A DNA stretch of 64,000 nt from assembly GCF_000308435.1 (NCBI RefSeq), contig NZ_BAFR01000124.1:92248-156247 (forward strand), given 5' to 3'. Source of the stretch: Nocardia araoensis NBRC 100135. Lineage in GTDB: Bacteria > Actinomycetota > Actinomycetes > Mycobacteriales > Mycobacteriaceae. The notes beneath the pieces are model-generated. The model saw only the letters and a list, made by a program, of their open reading frames with translations. It made no database searches and was not told where the DNA came from. Of this stretch, positions 53,579 through 60,383 are shown piece after piece. Each line of letters opens with the position of its first letter. The first letter of the stretch is position 1. The position numbers were made by a program, and so were the translations under genes.

Positions 53579-54457
53579 GTGCCGAGCAACGAACAGCGAC
53601 GAGCCGCGGCGAAACGCAAGCTGGAACGTCAGCTCGCCAACCGGGCCGAGCGGGCGCGCAAGCGCAAGCAACTCACCATCGCCGGATCGGTACTCGGTGT
53701 CGTCGTCGTGGTCGCCGCCGTGACCGGGGTGTACTTCTTGACCCGCGGCGACGACAGCAGCGGCTCCGATGCCGCCGACGCCCCGCTGTCCAGCACCCCC
53801 GCCGCGGCCGCGCCGCCCGCCGCGAAGGCCAAGCCCGCGACGGTCGACTGCGCCTACCGCGACAGCGCCAAACCCGCCGACAAGCCGGTCAACAAGCCGA
53901 AGGCCGACGGCATCCCCACCACCGGCGTCGATGCCAAGATCAGCGTCAGCATGGAGACCAGCCAGGGGCCGATCGGGCTGACCCTGAACAACGCCGATTC
54001 GCCGTGCACGGTGAACAGCTTCGTCAGCCTGGCGGCGCAGAGCTACTTCGACGGCACCAGCTGCCACCGCATGACCGCGGGCGAGGGTCTGAAGGTCTTG
54101 CAGTGCGGCGACCCCACCGGTACCGGAATGGGCGGGCCCGGTTACGAGTTCGACAACGAGTACCCAACCGACCAGTACGCTCCGAACGATCCGGCGGCCA
54201 CCACGGAGCCGATCGCGTACAAGCGCGGCGTGCTGGCCATGGCCAACGCGGGGCCGGGAACCAACGGCAGCCAGTTCTTCATCGTGTACTCCGATTCCCT
54301 GCTCCCGCCGCAGTACACGATCTTCGGCACCGTGGACGACAACAGCCTCGGCACGCTCGACAGGATCGCCGCACTGGGGCAGGACGACTCCAACGGCCCC
54401 GGGGACGGGAAGCCCAAGCAGCCGGTCACGATCCAGTCGGTGCGCATCGACCGCTGA
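53579..54457 (+). CDS. ppiB: Membrane-anchored cyclophilin (peptidyl-prolyl isomerase B type)
   Basis: A 292-residue protein: charged N-terminus (RRAAAKRKLERQLANRAERA), one membrane helix at about 32-54, an Ala/Pro linker, then a cyclophilin domain outside the membrane (FVSLAAQSYFDGTSCHRMTA, MANAGPGTNGSQFFIVYSDS, PPQYTIFGTVDD). Predicted to isomerise prolyl bonds in exported proteins. GTG 53579 (MPSNEQRRAAAKRK) is preferred: GGGAGG at 53564-53569 is nine bases upstream, versus three for GTG 53573. Two hairpins follow the stop. Confidence 0.93.
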   Translation: MPSNEQRRAAAKRKLERQLANRAERARKRKQLTIAGSVLGVVVVVAAVTGVYFLTRGDDSSGSDAADAPLSSTPAAAAPPAAKAKPATVDCAYRDSAKPADKPVNKPKADGIPTTGVDAKISVSMETSQGPIGLTLNNADSPCTVNSFVSLAAQSYFDGTSCHRMTAGEGLKVLQCGDPTGTGMGGPGYEFDNEYPTDQYAPNDPAATTEPIAYKRGVLAMANAGPGTNGSQFFIVYSDSLLPPQYTIFGTVDDNSLGTLDRIAALGQDDSNGPGDGKPKQPVTIQSVRIDR

Positions 54458-54474
54458 GTGTGGACGCATTCGGG

Positions 54475-54498
54475 CCCGCGGCCGACTCCGGCCGCGGG
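54475..54498 (+). terminator. Hairpin after ppiB
   Basis: Perfect 10-base arms CCCGCGGCCG (54475-54484) and CGGCCGCGGG (54489-54498) with loop ACTC, starting 18 bases after the ppiB stop. No T tract, as is common for actinobacterial terminators. Confidence 0.55.
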
Positions 54499-54549
54499 GC
54501 CGAGCCGTATCCAGGCCCGTCCGGGCGAAGTGAGGGTAGTCGAACCTTT

Positions 54550-54576
54550 CTTCGGTTAGGGTGCCCTCAACCGAAG
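54550..54576. promoter_or_regulatory. Bulged hairpin that also resembles an iron box
   Basis: CTTCGGTTAGGG-TG-CCCT-C-AACCGAAG forms a 12-bp stem with one bulged C. The same bases (54551-54569) match the IdeR/DtxR box TTAGGTTAGGCTAACCTAA at 14 of 19 positions by eye. Whether it is a second terminator for ppiB, an operator for the gene at 54869, or neither cannot be settled here. Confidence 0.35.
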
Positions 54577-54868
54577 ATCATCCGGCACGCCCGGAGACAC
54601 GCCGGAAATGTGCGATACATGCTGATAAAGCAACACGCTCGTTCGTTTGTGCCGACCTTTGTCAGGTAACCTCGGAACAAGGAGTTCTTGCAGCGTAGTG
54701 CGGCCTCGGCCGGGCGAACCCCCGGGCAGGAAGTGCCACGCCACAAGTTCTTCGGGTGTCCACGTTTGCAGGCGGGACCCGCTGCACGGGACTACAGCTC
54801 GCGTGGCGGCGTCCGTAACGAAGCACCACAATCATCCATAGTGATCACTGCAGCATCGGGGAGCAGCC
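54577..54868. other. Non-coding stretch before the coiled-coil gene
   Basis: Together with the two hairpins above, the ppiB-54869 gap is 411 bases. I see no convincing gene; short frames on both strands lack ribosome sites and family features. A TAACCT at 54667-54672 could be a -10 element, which would leave an untranslated leader of nearly 200 bases before the ATG at 54869. That leader has no riboswitch I recognise. Confidence 0.5.
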
Positions 54869-55414
54869 ATGTCCGAGGAACTGGACGACATCGGCCGGGA
54901 AACCGCGGCCATGATGAGGACAATGTTGCAGCTTGCGACGCTCGTCGCCTTGCGGACCCGCGAGCGTGGTCAGAAGGAAGCCGAAGCGCGCGTCAAGCTC
55001 ACCGAGGCCCGCATCAAAGAGGCCAAGGAGTTGCAGCTCCGGGAGGCGCGCGACGCGAAGGCGAAGGATCCGCGCAACGCCGAGCTGGCCAGGCTCATCG
55101 AGAAGCCCATCCCGGAAAAGGGTGTGTCACTGGAGAAAGACCGGTTCTCCGCCCAGGCCGAGGCATCACGGATGGCGGCCAATGCCGCCAGCAAACCGGC
55201 CCTGCAATACGACTCCCAGGAACGCCGGATGGCGATCGCGGCACATCTCGCGAAAATGGGTGTGGCGCCGGAGCTTGCCGCGGTACGGATGCTGATCGAA
55301 GTAGGGCAGGCACAGCCGCCGGGTGAGGCCGTACGCACCCGCCCCGGCGAGGCGCCCGCGGTGACCAGGGCAGGACGGGAACAGGAATCCCGTGGCCTGG
55401 AGCGCACGCGATAG
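54869..55414 (+). CDS. Charged coiled-coil protein of unknown function beside the T4SS-like cluster
   Basis: A 181-residue, highly charged, mostly helical protein (ELDDIGRETAAMMRTMLQLA, then heptad-like EAEARVKLTEARIKEAKELQ and REARDAKAKDPRNAELARLI), with a flexible Arg/Pro/Glu-rich tail. No family is recognised. ATG 54869 has GGGGAG at 54858-54863. It is convergent with the conjugation-like cluster and shares its terminator, so it may belong to the same module (for example as a relaxosome or regulatory helper), but that is position only. Confidence 0.75.
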   Translation: MSEELDDIGRETAAMMRTMLQLATLVALRTRERGQKEAEARVKLTEARIKEAKELQLREARDAKAKDPRNAELARLIEKPIPEKGVSLEKDRFSAQAEASRMAANAASKPALQYDSQERRMAIAAHLAKMGVAPELAAVRMLIEVGQAQPPGEAVRTRPGEAPAVTRAGREQESRGLERTR

Positions 55415-55425
55415 CAAGAGACGAA

Positions 55426-55458
55426 CGAACGCCCGCCTGCTGAGCCGGCGGGCGTTCG
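55426..55458. terminator. Bidirectional terminator between the coiled-coil gene and the T4SS-like cluster
   Basis: Perfect 12-base arms CGAACGCCCGCC (55426-55437) and GGCGGGCGTTCG (55447-55458), nine-base loop, followed by CGTTTCGG. It sits between the convergent stops at 55414 and 55483. Confidence 0.75.
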
Positions 55459-55482
55459 CGTTTCGGGAGAACGACCGCGGGG

Positions 55483-55866
55483 CTACGTAGGGAATTCACC
55501 GATCGTCGGATCGCCGAACATCCCGTGCTGCGGCGACTTCGTCGGCAGCGGGCTGAGCATGTCCTTGTGGCCGTTGCGCACGCTGCAATACTTGAACGGG
55601 CCCTTCGGGTCGAACAATTTCGCCATGTGCGGATCAGCGTGATCCAGGAACCAGACACTCAGTCCGGTCGACGCGTCCTGCCGGTAGTGTTCCCACGCGC
55701 GCCACAGCGCGTCCAGTCGGGCGACCGCTTCGGCGTGCTGCCACCATTCCGGGCACCACACCGTGTCGCTGAGATCGGTGACCTGCCGCCGATAGACCAC
55801 GCTCAGGTATTCCTCGACGAATGCGACTACGCTCCCGTAGATCATGTTCTGCTGCTGTTCGTTCAC
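55483..55866 (-). CDS. DUF4913 domain protein, last gene of the T4SS-like cluster
   Basis: A 127-residue protein with the DUF4913 pattern: WCPEWWQHAEAVARLDALWR, AWEHYRQDASTGLSVWFLDH and ADPHMAKLFDPKGPFKYC. The family is confined to actinobacteria, and I know it mainly from plasmids and conjugation regions; no activity is assigned. Its start overlaps the stop of the VirD4-like gene (ATGA), so it is co-translated with the coupling protein and may be an accessory of it. Confidence 0.88.
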   Translation of the reverse strand: MNEQQQNMIYGSVVAFVEEYLSVVYRRQVTDLSDTVWCPEWWQHAEAVARLDALWRAWEHYRQDASTGLSVWFLDHADPHMAKLFDPKGPFKYCSVRNGHKDMLSPLPTKSPQHGMFGDPTIGEFPT

Positions 55867-57698
55867 AGCGGCCGGACCTCCTCGACTTGGCCGTACTCCG
55901 GCGGTGGCGTCGACTTGCTCAGCGACGGCGAACCGATGACGTCCGCGATCTGCGTCTTGCGCTGCGGATCATGGTGCGAGATGGACTGTTTCACGTCGGC
56001 AGCGTACTCACCCTCCCACCACGGCACGGTGCGGATGAGCACCGGGGGCGCACCGGAGGGGAACAGGATCGCTCGGCCACGCGGCAGCGTCGCGAGGGCG
56101 TTGACCGAGAACGTCTTGGACGAGCTCAGCGAGCGCGAGTAGCTCTTGCCGCCTTTGGATTCGGAGACCGATTGCGAGATCGCGTCGTACTCGCCGAGCA
56201 CATCCGAACGCTCCTGCAGGAATTTGGTGTCGTCCACGCCGCTGCCGAGCACTTTGATGTTCGCCGCCGACCACAACGCGTTCATGCCGCTCTCCCCCCA
56301 GCAGCGGGCGCCCTGTGCCCAGGACTGCAGCACCGTCATCACGACGATGCCCCGCGAGCCGAAGTGGCTGTACTGCTTGGGCAGATCCTTCCAGCGCACC
56401 ACGTTGGCGGCTTCGTCGAGCACCGCGAGCATCGGGATAGCCAGGCGGCCACCGGCCGATTGCGACGCCTTGCGCATCGCCACGTCGACCACCGCCTCGG
56501 TGAGCGCGCTCACCAAGGGCGCGGCCGATCCGCGGCCCTCCAGCGACAGGCTGTAGAGCGTCCCGTTGTTCTCCAGGAATTCCAGCTCGTCGAATTCCCT
56601 GCGATCGCCGCCACGGGTGATCCACGGGTGCACGTTCGACAGTTTCAGGCACCGGATCATCTTCTTGGCGGTGCCGAAGATACCGCTGCGCGTGCGCGGA
56701 TCGGCATTGTACTGCGAGGACAGGCCCGAGGCCGTGTAGTGATGGCGGGCGGCGCGCAGGAGCTCGATGGGCTCGGTGTCCTGCGGATTGGTCACCCACT
56801 CCCACACCTGCACGATCGGCCTGCTGCCGTTGCGATCGCCGACCGCGGCAGCGAGGAACAGTCCGGCCAGCAGGTCCTCGGCCTCGGGATCGAAGAACGC
56901 GTCGTTGTTGCTGTCACTGCCATCGTCGCCGTCGGCGAAGTGCCCCGCCAACCGCGCCGCGCGCATCTCGCACCCCTCACGCTTGGCGTCCACCCACGAC
57001 AGCGGATCCCAGAACCAGGTCGTCTCTTCGCCCGCGACACCCTGCGGATCGAAGACGAAGGTGGGACTTCCCTTCGCCTCGCGCACGTCTCGGGTCGCGT
57101 CGACCACATCGCGCTTGTTGGAGGTGGCCAGCACCGGGCCGATCGCGCTGAGGATCGCCGGGATCACCCGCGCGGTCGACTTGCCCTGGCGCGGACCCCA
57201 GATGTCCAGGTGCAGATCCTCATACGAGCCGTAGAGCATCACCCCGTCGGCCACACCCATGCCGATCGGTACGCCCGGAGCGTCGTTGTAACCGAGTTCC
57301 ACTCCCAGCTGCTCGGCCTTCTCTCGCACGCCCGCCTCGGTGAGCATCGCGATCGCGCCGCCGTTGCCCATCACGTCGGCCTTGTCGTCGACCGGCAGCC
57401 TGCCCTTGGACCGGCGCTTCTGCAGCTCCTTGCGGATCACCAGATAAGCGACGACGCTGAGGATCACCAGCAGCACGATCGCCGTGGCCGCGCCCGGCCA
57501 GCGCAACCTCCCCCGCGCCAGATCGGCCGCGATGGCGATCGGGTTGAAGGGCACCTGCTGCGGGCTGCCCTCCAGCATGTTGCCCAGATGCAAGGCGAGC
57601 CAGAGGGTTCCGAAGATCGCGAAGCCGGCGTAGGTCAGTAGCAGGCTGACGTCGGGTCCGGGTATGGCCGGATCCGTCACCTTTTTCTTCTTCGCCAT
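55863..57698 (-). CDS. VirD4/TraD-like type IV coupling ATPase
   Basis: A 611-residue coupling protein that would bring DNA or protein substrates to a type IV channel. Two N-terminal membrane segments (about 17-40 and 69-88), then a RecA-like ATPase domain with Walker A GPRQGKST at 168-175 and Walker B MLAVLDEA at 423-430 (Asp428, Glu429). VMTVLQSWAQGARCWGESGM and a C-terminal TraD/TraG-type IRTVPWWEGEYA follow. No all-alpha DNA-binding insertion is obvious. It lies 42 bases after the lipoprotein stop and overlaps the DUF4913 start. Confidence 0.92.
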   Translation of the reverse strand: MAKKKKVTDPAIPGPDVSLLLTYAGFAIFGTLWLALHLGNMLEGSPQQVPFNPIAIAADLARGRLRWPGAATAIVLLVILSVVAYLVIRKELQKRRSKGRLPVDDKADVMGNGGAIAMLTEAGVREKAEQLGVELGYNDAPGVPIGMGVADGVMLYGSYEDLHLDIWGPRQGKSTARVIPAILSAIGPVLATSNKRDVVDATRDVREAKGSPTFVFDPQGVAGEETTWFWDPLSWVDAKREGCEMRAARLAGHFADGDDGSDSNNDAFFDPEAEDLLAGLFLAAAVGDRNGSRPIVQVWEWVTNPQDTEPIELLRAARHHYTASGLSSQYNADPRTRSGIFGTAKKMIRCLKLSNVHPWITRGGDRREFDELEFLENNGTLYSLSLEGRGSAAPLVSALTEAVVDVAMRKASQSAGGRLAIPMLAVLDEAANVVRWKDLPKQYSHFGSRGIVVMTVLQSWAQGARCWGESGMNALWSAANIKVLGSGVDDTKFLQERSDVLGEYDAISQSVSESKGGKSYSRSLSSSKTFSVNALATLPRGRAILFPSGAPPVLIRTVPWWEGEYAADVKQSISHHDPQRKTQIADVIGSPSLSKSTPPPEYGQVEEVRPL

Positions 57699-57740
57699 GT
57701 GTCCCTCCTGGGTCGGCCGTCCGGTACGGAAAGCGGGTGG

Positions 57741-58304
57741 TCAGCGGAATGCGTCGAGCCGCCAGCCGTCGGGTGTGCGCACCACGGTGGCGATCACCGT
57801 CGCGGGCGGCAGCGGCTCCTTGCGTCCGTTCGGATAGACGACGGTCTGTTCGATCCCGATCTTGAACTGCTGGACGTTCGGGTCACTGAGGGTGGGCGCC
57901 TTCTCGCCGGACGCGAAGGTGAACGCTTCCACGTGCGCCCCTTCCTTCGCCCAATCCGCCCACTGCAGTGTCGACTTCGGCGTCTCCACCGCGGTCGGCG
58001 TCGCATCCAGCATACGAATCAGGCTGGGGCCGAGAAACTTCCGCGCCCTGCCCAGAGACTCGCCCTGGGCCTCGGTGGCGGGCTGCCAACTGTAGATCTC
58101 CCGCAACGCCGCTACCGCGACGCCGTCCGGGGTCACCGGGTCGGGGGCGGGCACGCCCTCCAGCAACCGGGGTGTGGACGTAGCGGCGTGCGCCGCATCG
58201 GATCCCGAGTCCGCGCGGTCCGCCTGGCCACAGGCCGCGCTCAGCAGCGCGACGCTCACCACCAGCATCACCACCAGTTTCGCGCGTGCATTCACTCTGT
58301 CCAT
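57741..58304 (-). CDS. Lipoprotein with NTF2/VirB8-like domain
   Basis: A 187-residue lipoprotein: signal peptide AKLVVMLVVSVALLSAAC with the lipid-modified Cys25 in lipobox LSAAC, then a polar linker and a domain of about 130 residues whose helix-then-sheet pattern (VAVAALREIYSWQP, a central helical region, then VVYPNGRKEPLPPATVIATV and a WRLDAFR end) resembles VirB8/TcpC folds. In conjugation systems VirB8-like proteins bridge the inner membrane and the wall. The assignment is by pattern, not by a firm family match. A GTG at 58373, overlapping the upstream stop (GTGA), is an alternative start and would lengthen the n-region by 23 residues. Confidence 0.75.
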   Translation of the reverse strand: MDRVNARAKLVVMLVVSVALLSAACGQADRADSGSDAAHAATSTPRLLEGVPAPDPVTPDGVAVAALREIYSWQPATEAQGESLGRARKFLGPSLIRMLDATPTAVETPKSTLQWADWAKEGAHVEAFTFASGEKAPTLSDPNVQQFKIGIEQTVVYPNGRKEPLPPATVIATVVRTPDGWRLDAFR

Positions 58305-58369
58305 CCAGGCTAGCCGCACATCGGGGCGGCGCGGCAGTCCCGTCGCCGTGTGTTCGCGCCCGTGAACGC

Positions 58370-60037
58370 TCACAGCACCCTCCTCGCCCGTCCGTCTCCC
58401 GGCACCGCGACTTCCGAAACGCCACCGCCGGATCGGACGTCCGCGCCGGGCACCGACTGGATCATCCGCCCGTTGCCCGCGTAGACGCCGACCTGCGCCG
58501 GTCCGCGCGGACCGAACGAGCTGAACACCAGATCCCCCGGCTGTGCCCTGCTCATCGGCACTTCCGCGCCCGCCTCCCACTGCTGTTCGGCCGTGCGCGG
58601 CAACGTCACCGTCCCGGAAGACGCCGAGAACACGGCCGCCGCGGTCAGGCCCGGTCCGTCCAGTCCCCCGCCACTCGGCCCTTGCGGCCCGCCGCCGCCC
58701 CAGACATAGGGTGTGCCCAGCCATTCGTGCGCGGCTTGGACGATTTGGTCACCGGCCGAACCCTGTCCGGGGGTGAACCGGCCGAGCGAACCCGGCGCTC
58801 GGTACTGCGCTTCCATCGCGAGGATGTTGCGCACGTAAGGCTGGGTCTCGGCGTAGTGTGCGGCGAGCTGGTTCGGCATGCCGCCGGAGGCCAGCACCGC
58901 GCCCTCGCCCGCGTTGTACGCCGCGAGCGTCAGCGCGACGATGTCGCCCTGCACCCTGCCCTCGGCCTGCCACCGCTGGATCTGGTGCGCGATCGCGCAC
59001 ATGTAGCGCCCCTGACCGATGATCGCGTCTCCGTCGTCCCACACACTGGCCACGCCGTTGCCGTCGGCATCGATCACGTACGGCTGTCCGTCGTCGGGAT
59101 TGATGCTCACCGCGGTGGTCGGCAGGAACTGGGCCAGGCCCTGCGCACCGGCGGGTGAGGTGGCGCCGCGCCGGAAACCGGATTCCTGCCTGCCCTGCGC
59201 GGCCAGCAGCGAAGGCGTGATCTGCGGACAAATCGAACCCGCGCGGCGGTACCAGATCTCCAGTTCCTGCGGCACCTTGCCCGCGGCGAGGGCGCCGCCC
59301 GCGGTGCCGAAGCCGAGGCTGCAGCGCGGATCACTCGAATAGGCGCGCGCACCGCCGACATCCGGGGTCGGCGCACCGTCCAGCCAGGGCAGCGGGTCGA
59401 TCTGCCGTCCGCCGGTGAACCGCCCGCCCGGGACTATCTCGAAATGCAGGTGCGGACCGCTGGATTCGCCCGCCGAACCGACCGCGCCGATGTGCTGGCC
59501 CGCGGTCACCGTGTCGCCCGCCCGCACGAAGACGCCGGAGTCCCACATGTGGCCGTACACCGCCGAGTACGAGCGGCCGTTGGCGTCCACCGAATCGATG
59601 ACGATCCAGTTGCCGAATCCGGAGGCCGGGCCGGCGGCGACGACACGTCCGTCGGAGACCGAGAAGATGGGCGTGCCGTCCGGCGCGGCCAGGTCGACGC
59701 CCCGGTGCGCGCCGCCCCGCGAGCCGAACGTGTCCGACACGGTGAAGGTTCCGGTGGCCATCGGCAGCGTGCGGCGCAGCGGGCCTGCTCCCGCGGCGAG
59801 CGAGGGCGTGGCGGTCGCGGCGGGATTGGTGGTCCGGCTCGCACCGGGACCGGTGGTCGCTGCGGCGCGCCGATCGCCCGGAGCGTAACCGCCCAGCGGC
59901 GGAAGCGCCGATTGCGAGCCGAGCACGGAACCGCCCTCGCAGGCGTCGTCGACCGCGGGCATGACGATGACCAGCACAATGGTCATCAGGCCGAGCACCG
60001 CGCCCAGCGCCGTCCACAACACCGATTTGCCGCTCAC
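58370..60037 (-). CDS. Three-module wall hydrolase: M23 peptidase + lytic transglycosylase + degenerate NlpC/P60
   Basis: A 555-residue, membrane-anchored protein (helix about 7-28). Module 1 (about 95-200): M23/LytM endopeptidase with intact zinc residues His111, Asp115 (HRGVDLAAPDGTP), His163, His196 and His198 (GPHLHFE). Module 2 (about 255-385): lytic transglycosylase with catalytic Glu285 in QGRQESGFRRG, AQGLAQFLPTT and AAYNAGEG. Module 3 (about 427-555): NlpC/P60 fold (GTPYVWGGGGPQGPSGGG, QVGVYAGNGRMI) in which the expected catalytic D-C-S-G-L reads DGPGL (Cys461 replaced by Gly) and the expected His at about 515 is Gln. Such multi-hydrolases open the wall for type IV channels. GTG start; 37 bases after the HTH gene. 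Confidence 0.92.
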   Translation of the reverse strand: MSGKSVLWTALGAVLGLMTIVLVIVMPAVDDACEGGSVLGSQSALPPLGGYAPGDRRAAATTGPGASRTTNPAATATPSLAAGAGPLRRTLPMATGTFTVSDTFGSRGGAHRGVDLAAPDGTPIFSVSDGRVVAAGPASGFGNWIVIDSVDANGRSYSAVYGHMWDSGVFVRAGDTVTAGQHIGAVGSAGESSGPHLHFEIVPGGRFTGGRQIDPLPWLDGAPTPDVGGARAYSSDPRCSLGFGTAGGALAAGKVPQELEIWYRRAGSICPQITPSLLAAQGRQESGFRRGATSPAGAQGLAQFLPTTAVSINPDDGQPYVIDADGNGVASVWDDGDAIIGQGRYMCAIAHQIQRWQAEGRVQGDIVALTLAAYNAGEGAVLASGGMPNQLAAHYAETQPYVRNILAMEAQYRAPGSLGRFTPGQGSAGDQIVQAAHEWLGTPYVWGGGGPQGPSGGGLDGPGLTAAAVFSASSGTVTLPRTAEQQWEAGAEVPMSRAQPGDLVFSSFGPRGPAQVGVYAGNGRMIQSVPGADVRSGGGVSEVAVPGDGRARRVL

Positions 60038-60074
60038 CGCCGCACTCCGGCATCGTGCCGCGCGCAGCCCCGGT

Positions 60075-60383
60075 TCACGTGCGGCGCCGAGTCTCGTTGA
60101 GGGTGTCGGCCAGCGTGCGGTTCATCTCGGCGGCGGCCGCCAACTGCTGTTGCAGCAGTGCGACCTTGCGCCGCAGCGCGGTCGCGTCCATCCGCTCGAG
60201 ACCGGGGCCTTCGGCCGCGCGCACCCAGTTCCGCACCGAGTTCGTGTGCACACCGATCTGTTCGGCGACCACGCGGCAGGCCTCCGATTCGCTGCGCAGC
60301 TTGCCGGTCAGCGCGATGACCTGCTCGACCGCCGCCTGGCGCACCTCCGGCGAGACGCGGCGGTAGGACCGGTGCGGCATCAT
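60075..60383 (-). CDS. IS3-OrfA-like helix-turn-helix protein inside the T4SS-like cluster
   Basis: A 102-residue protein. Residues about 10-60 form the transposase OrfA-type helix-turn-helix (VSPEVRQAAVEQVIALTGKL, ACRVVAEQIGVHTNSVRNWV), and 65-98 a leucine-zipper-like coil (RRKVALLQQQLAAAAEMNRT), as in IS3 OrfA. But no orfB, inverted repeats or target duplications surround it, and its ATG overlaps the stop of the VirB4-like gene (ATGA). That favours a domesticated DNA-binding protein serving the cluster, perhaps its regulator or an origin-binding helper, over a live insertion sequence. Confidence 0.8.
   Translation of the reverse strand: MMPHRSYRRVSPEVRQAAVEQVIALTGKLRSESEACRVVAEQIGVHTNSVRNWVRAAEGPGLERMDATALRRKVALLQQQLAAAAEMNRTLADTLNETRRRT

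Noticed and set aside
51766..54669. A 967-codon plus-strand open frame across hisS and ppiB
   Set aside because: It is antisense to hisS and out of frame with ppiB, both of which have unmistakable family motifs.
54556..54841. Small genes on either strand in the ppiB to 54869 gap
   Set aside because: The frames lack ribosome sites, signal peptides or recognisable motifs, and the two strands' candidates overlap each other.
60075..60383. Live IS3-family insertion sequence
   Set aside because: No OrfB, terminal inverted repeats or target duplication; the gene overlaps the VirB4-like gene by four bases as part of an operon.
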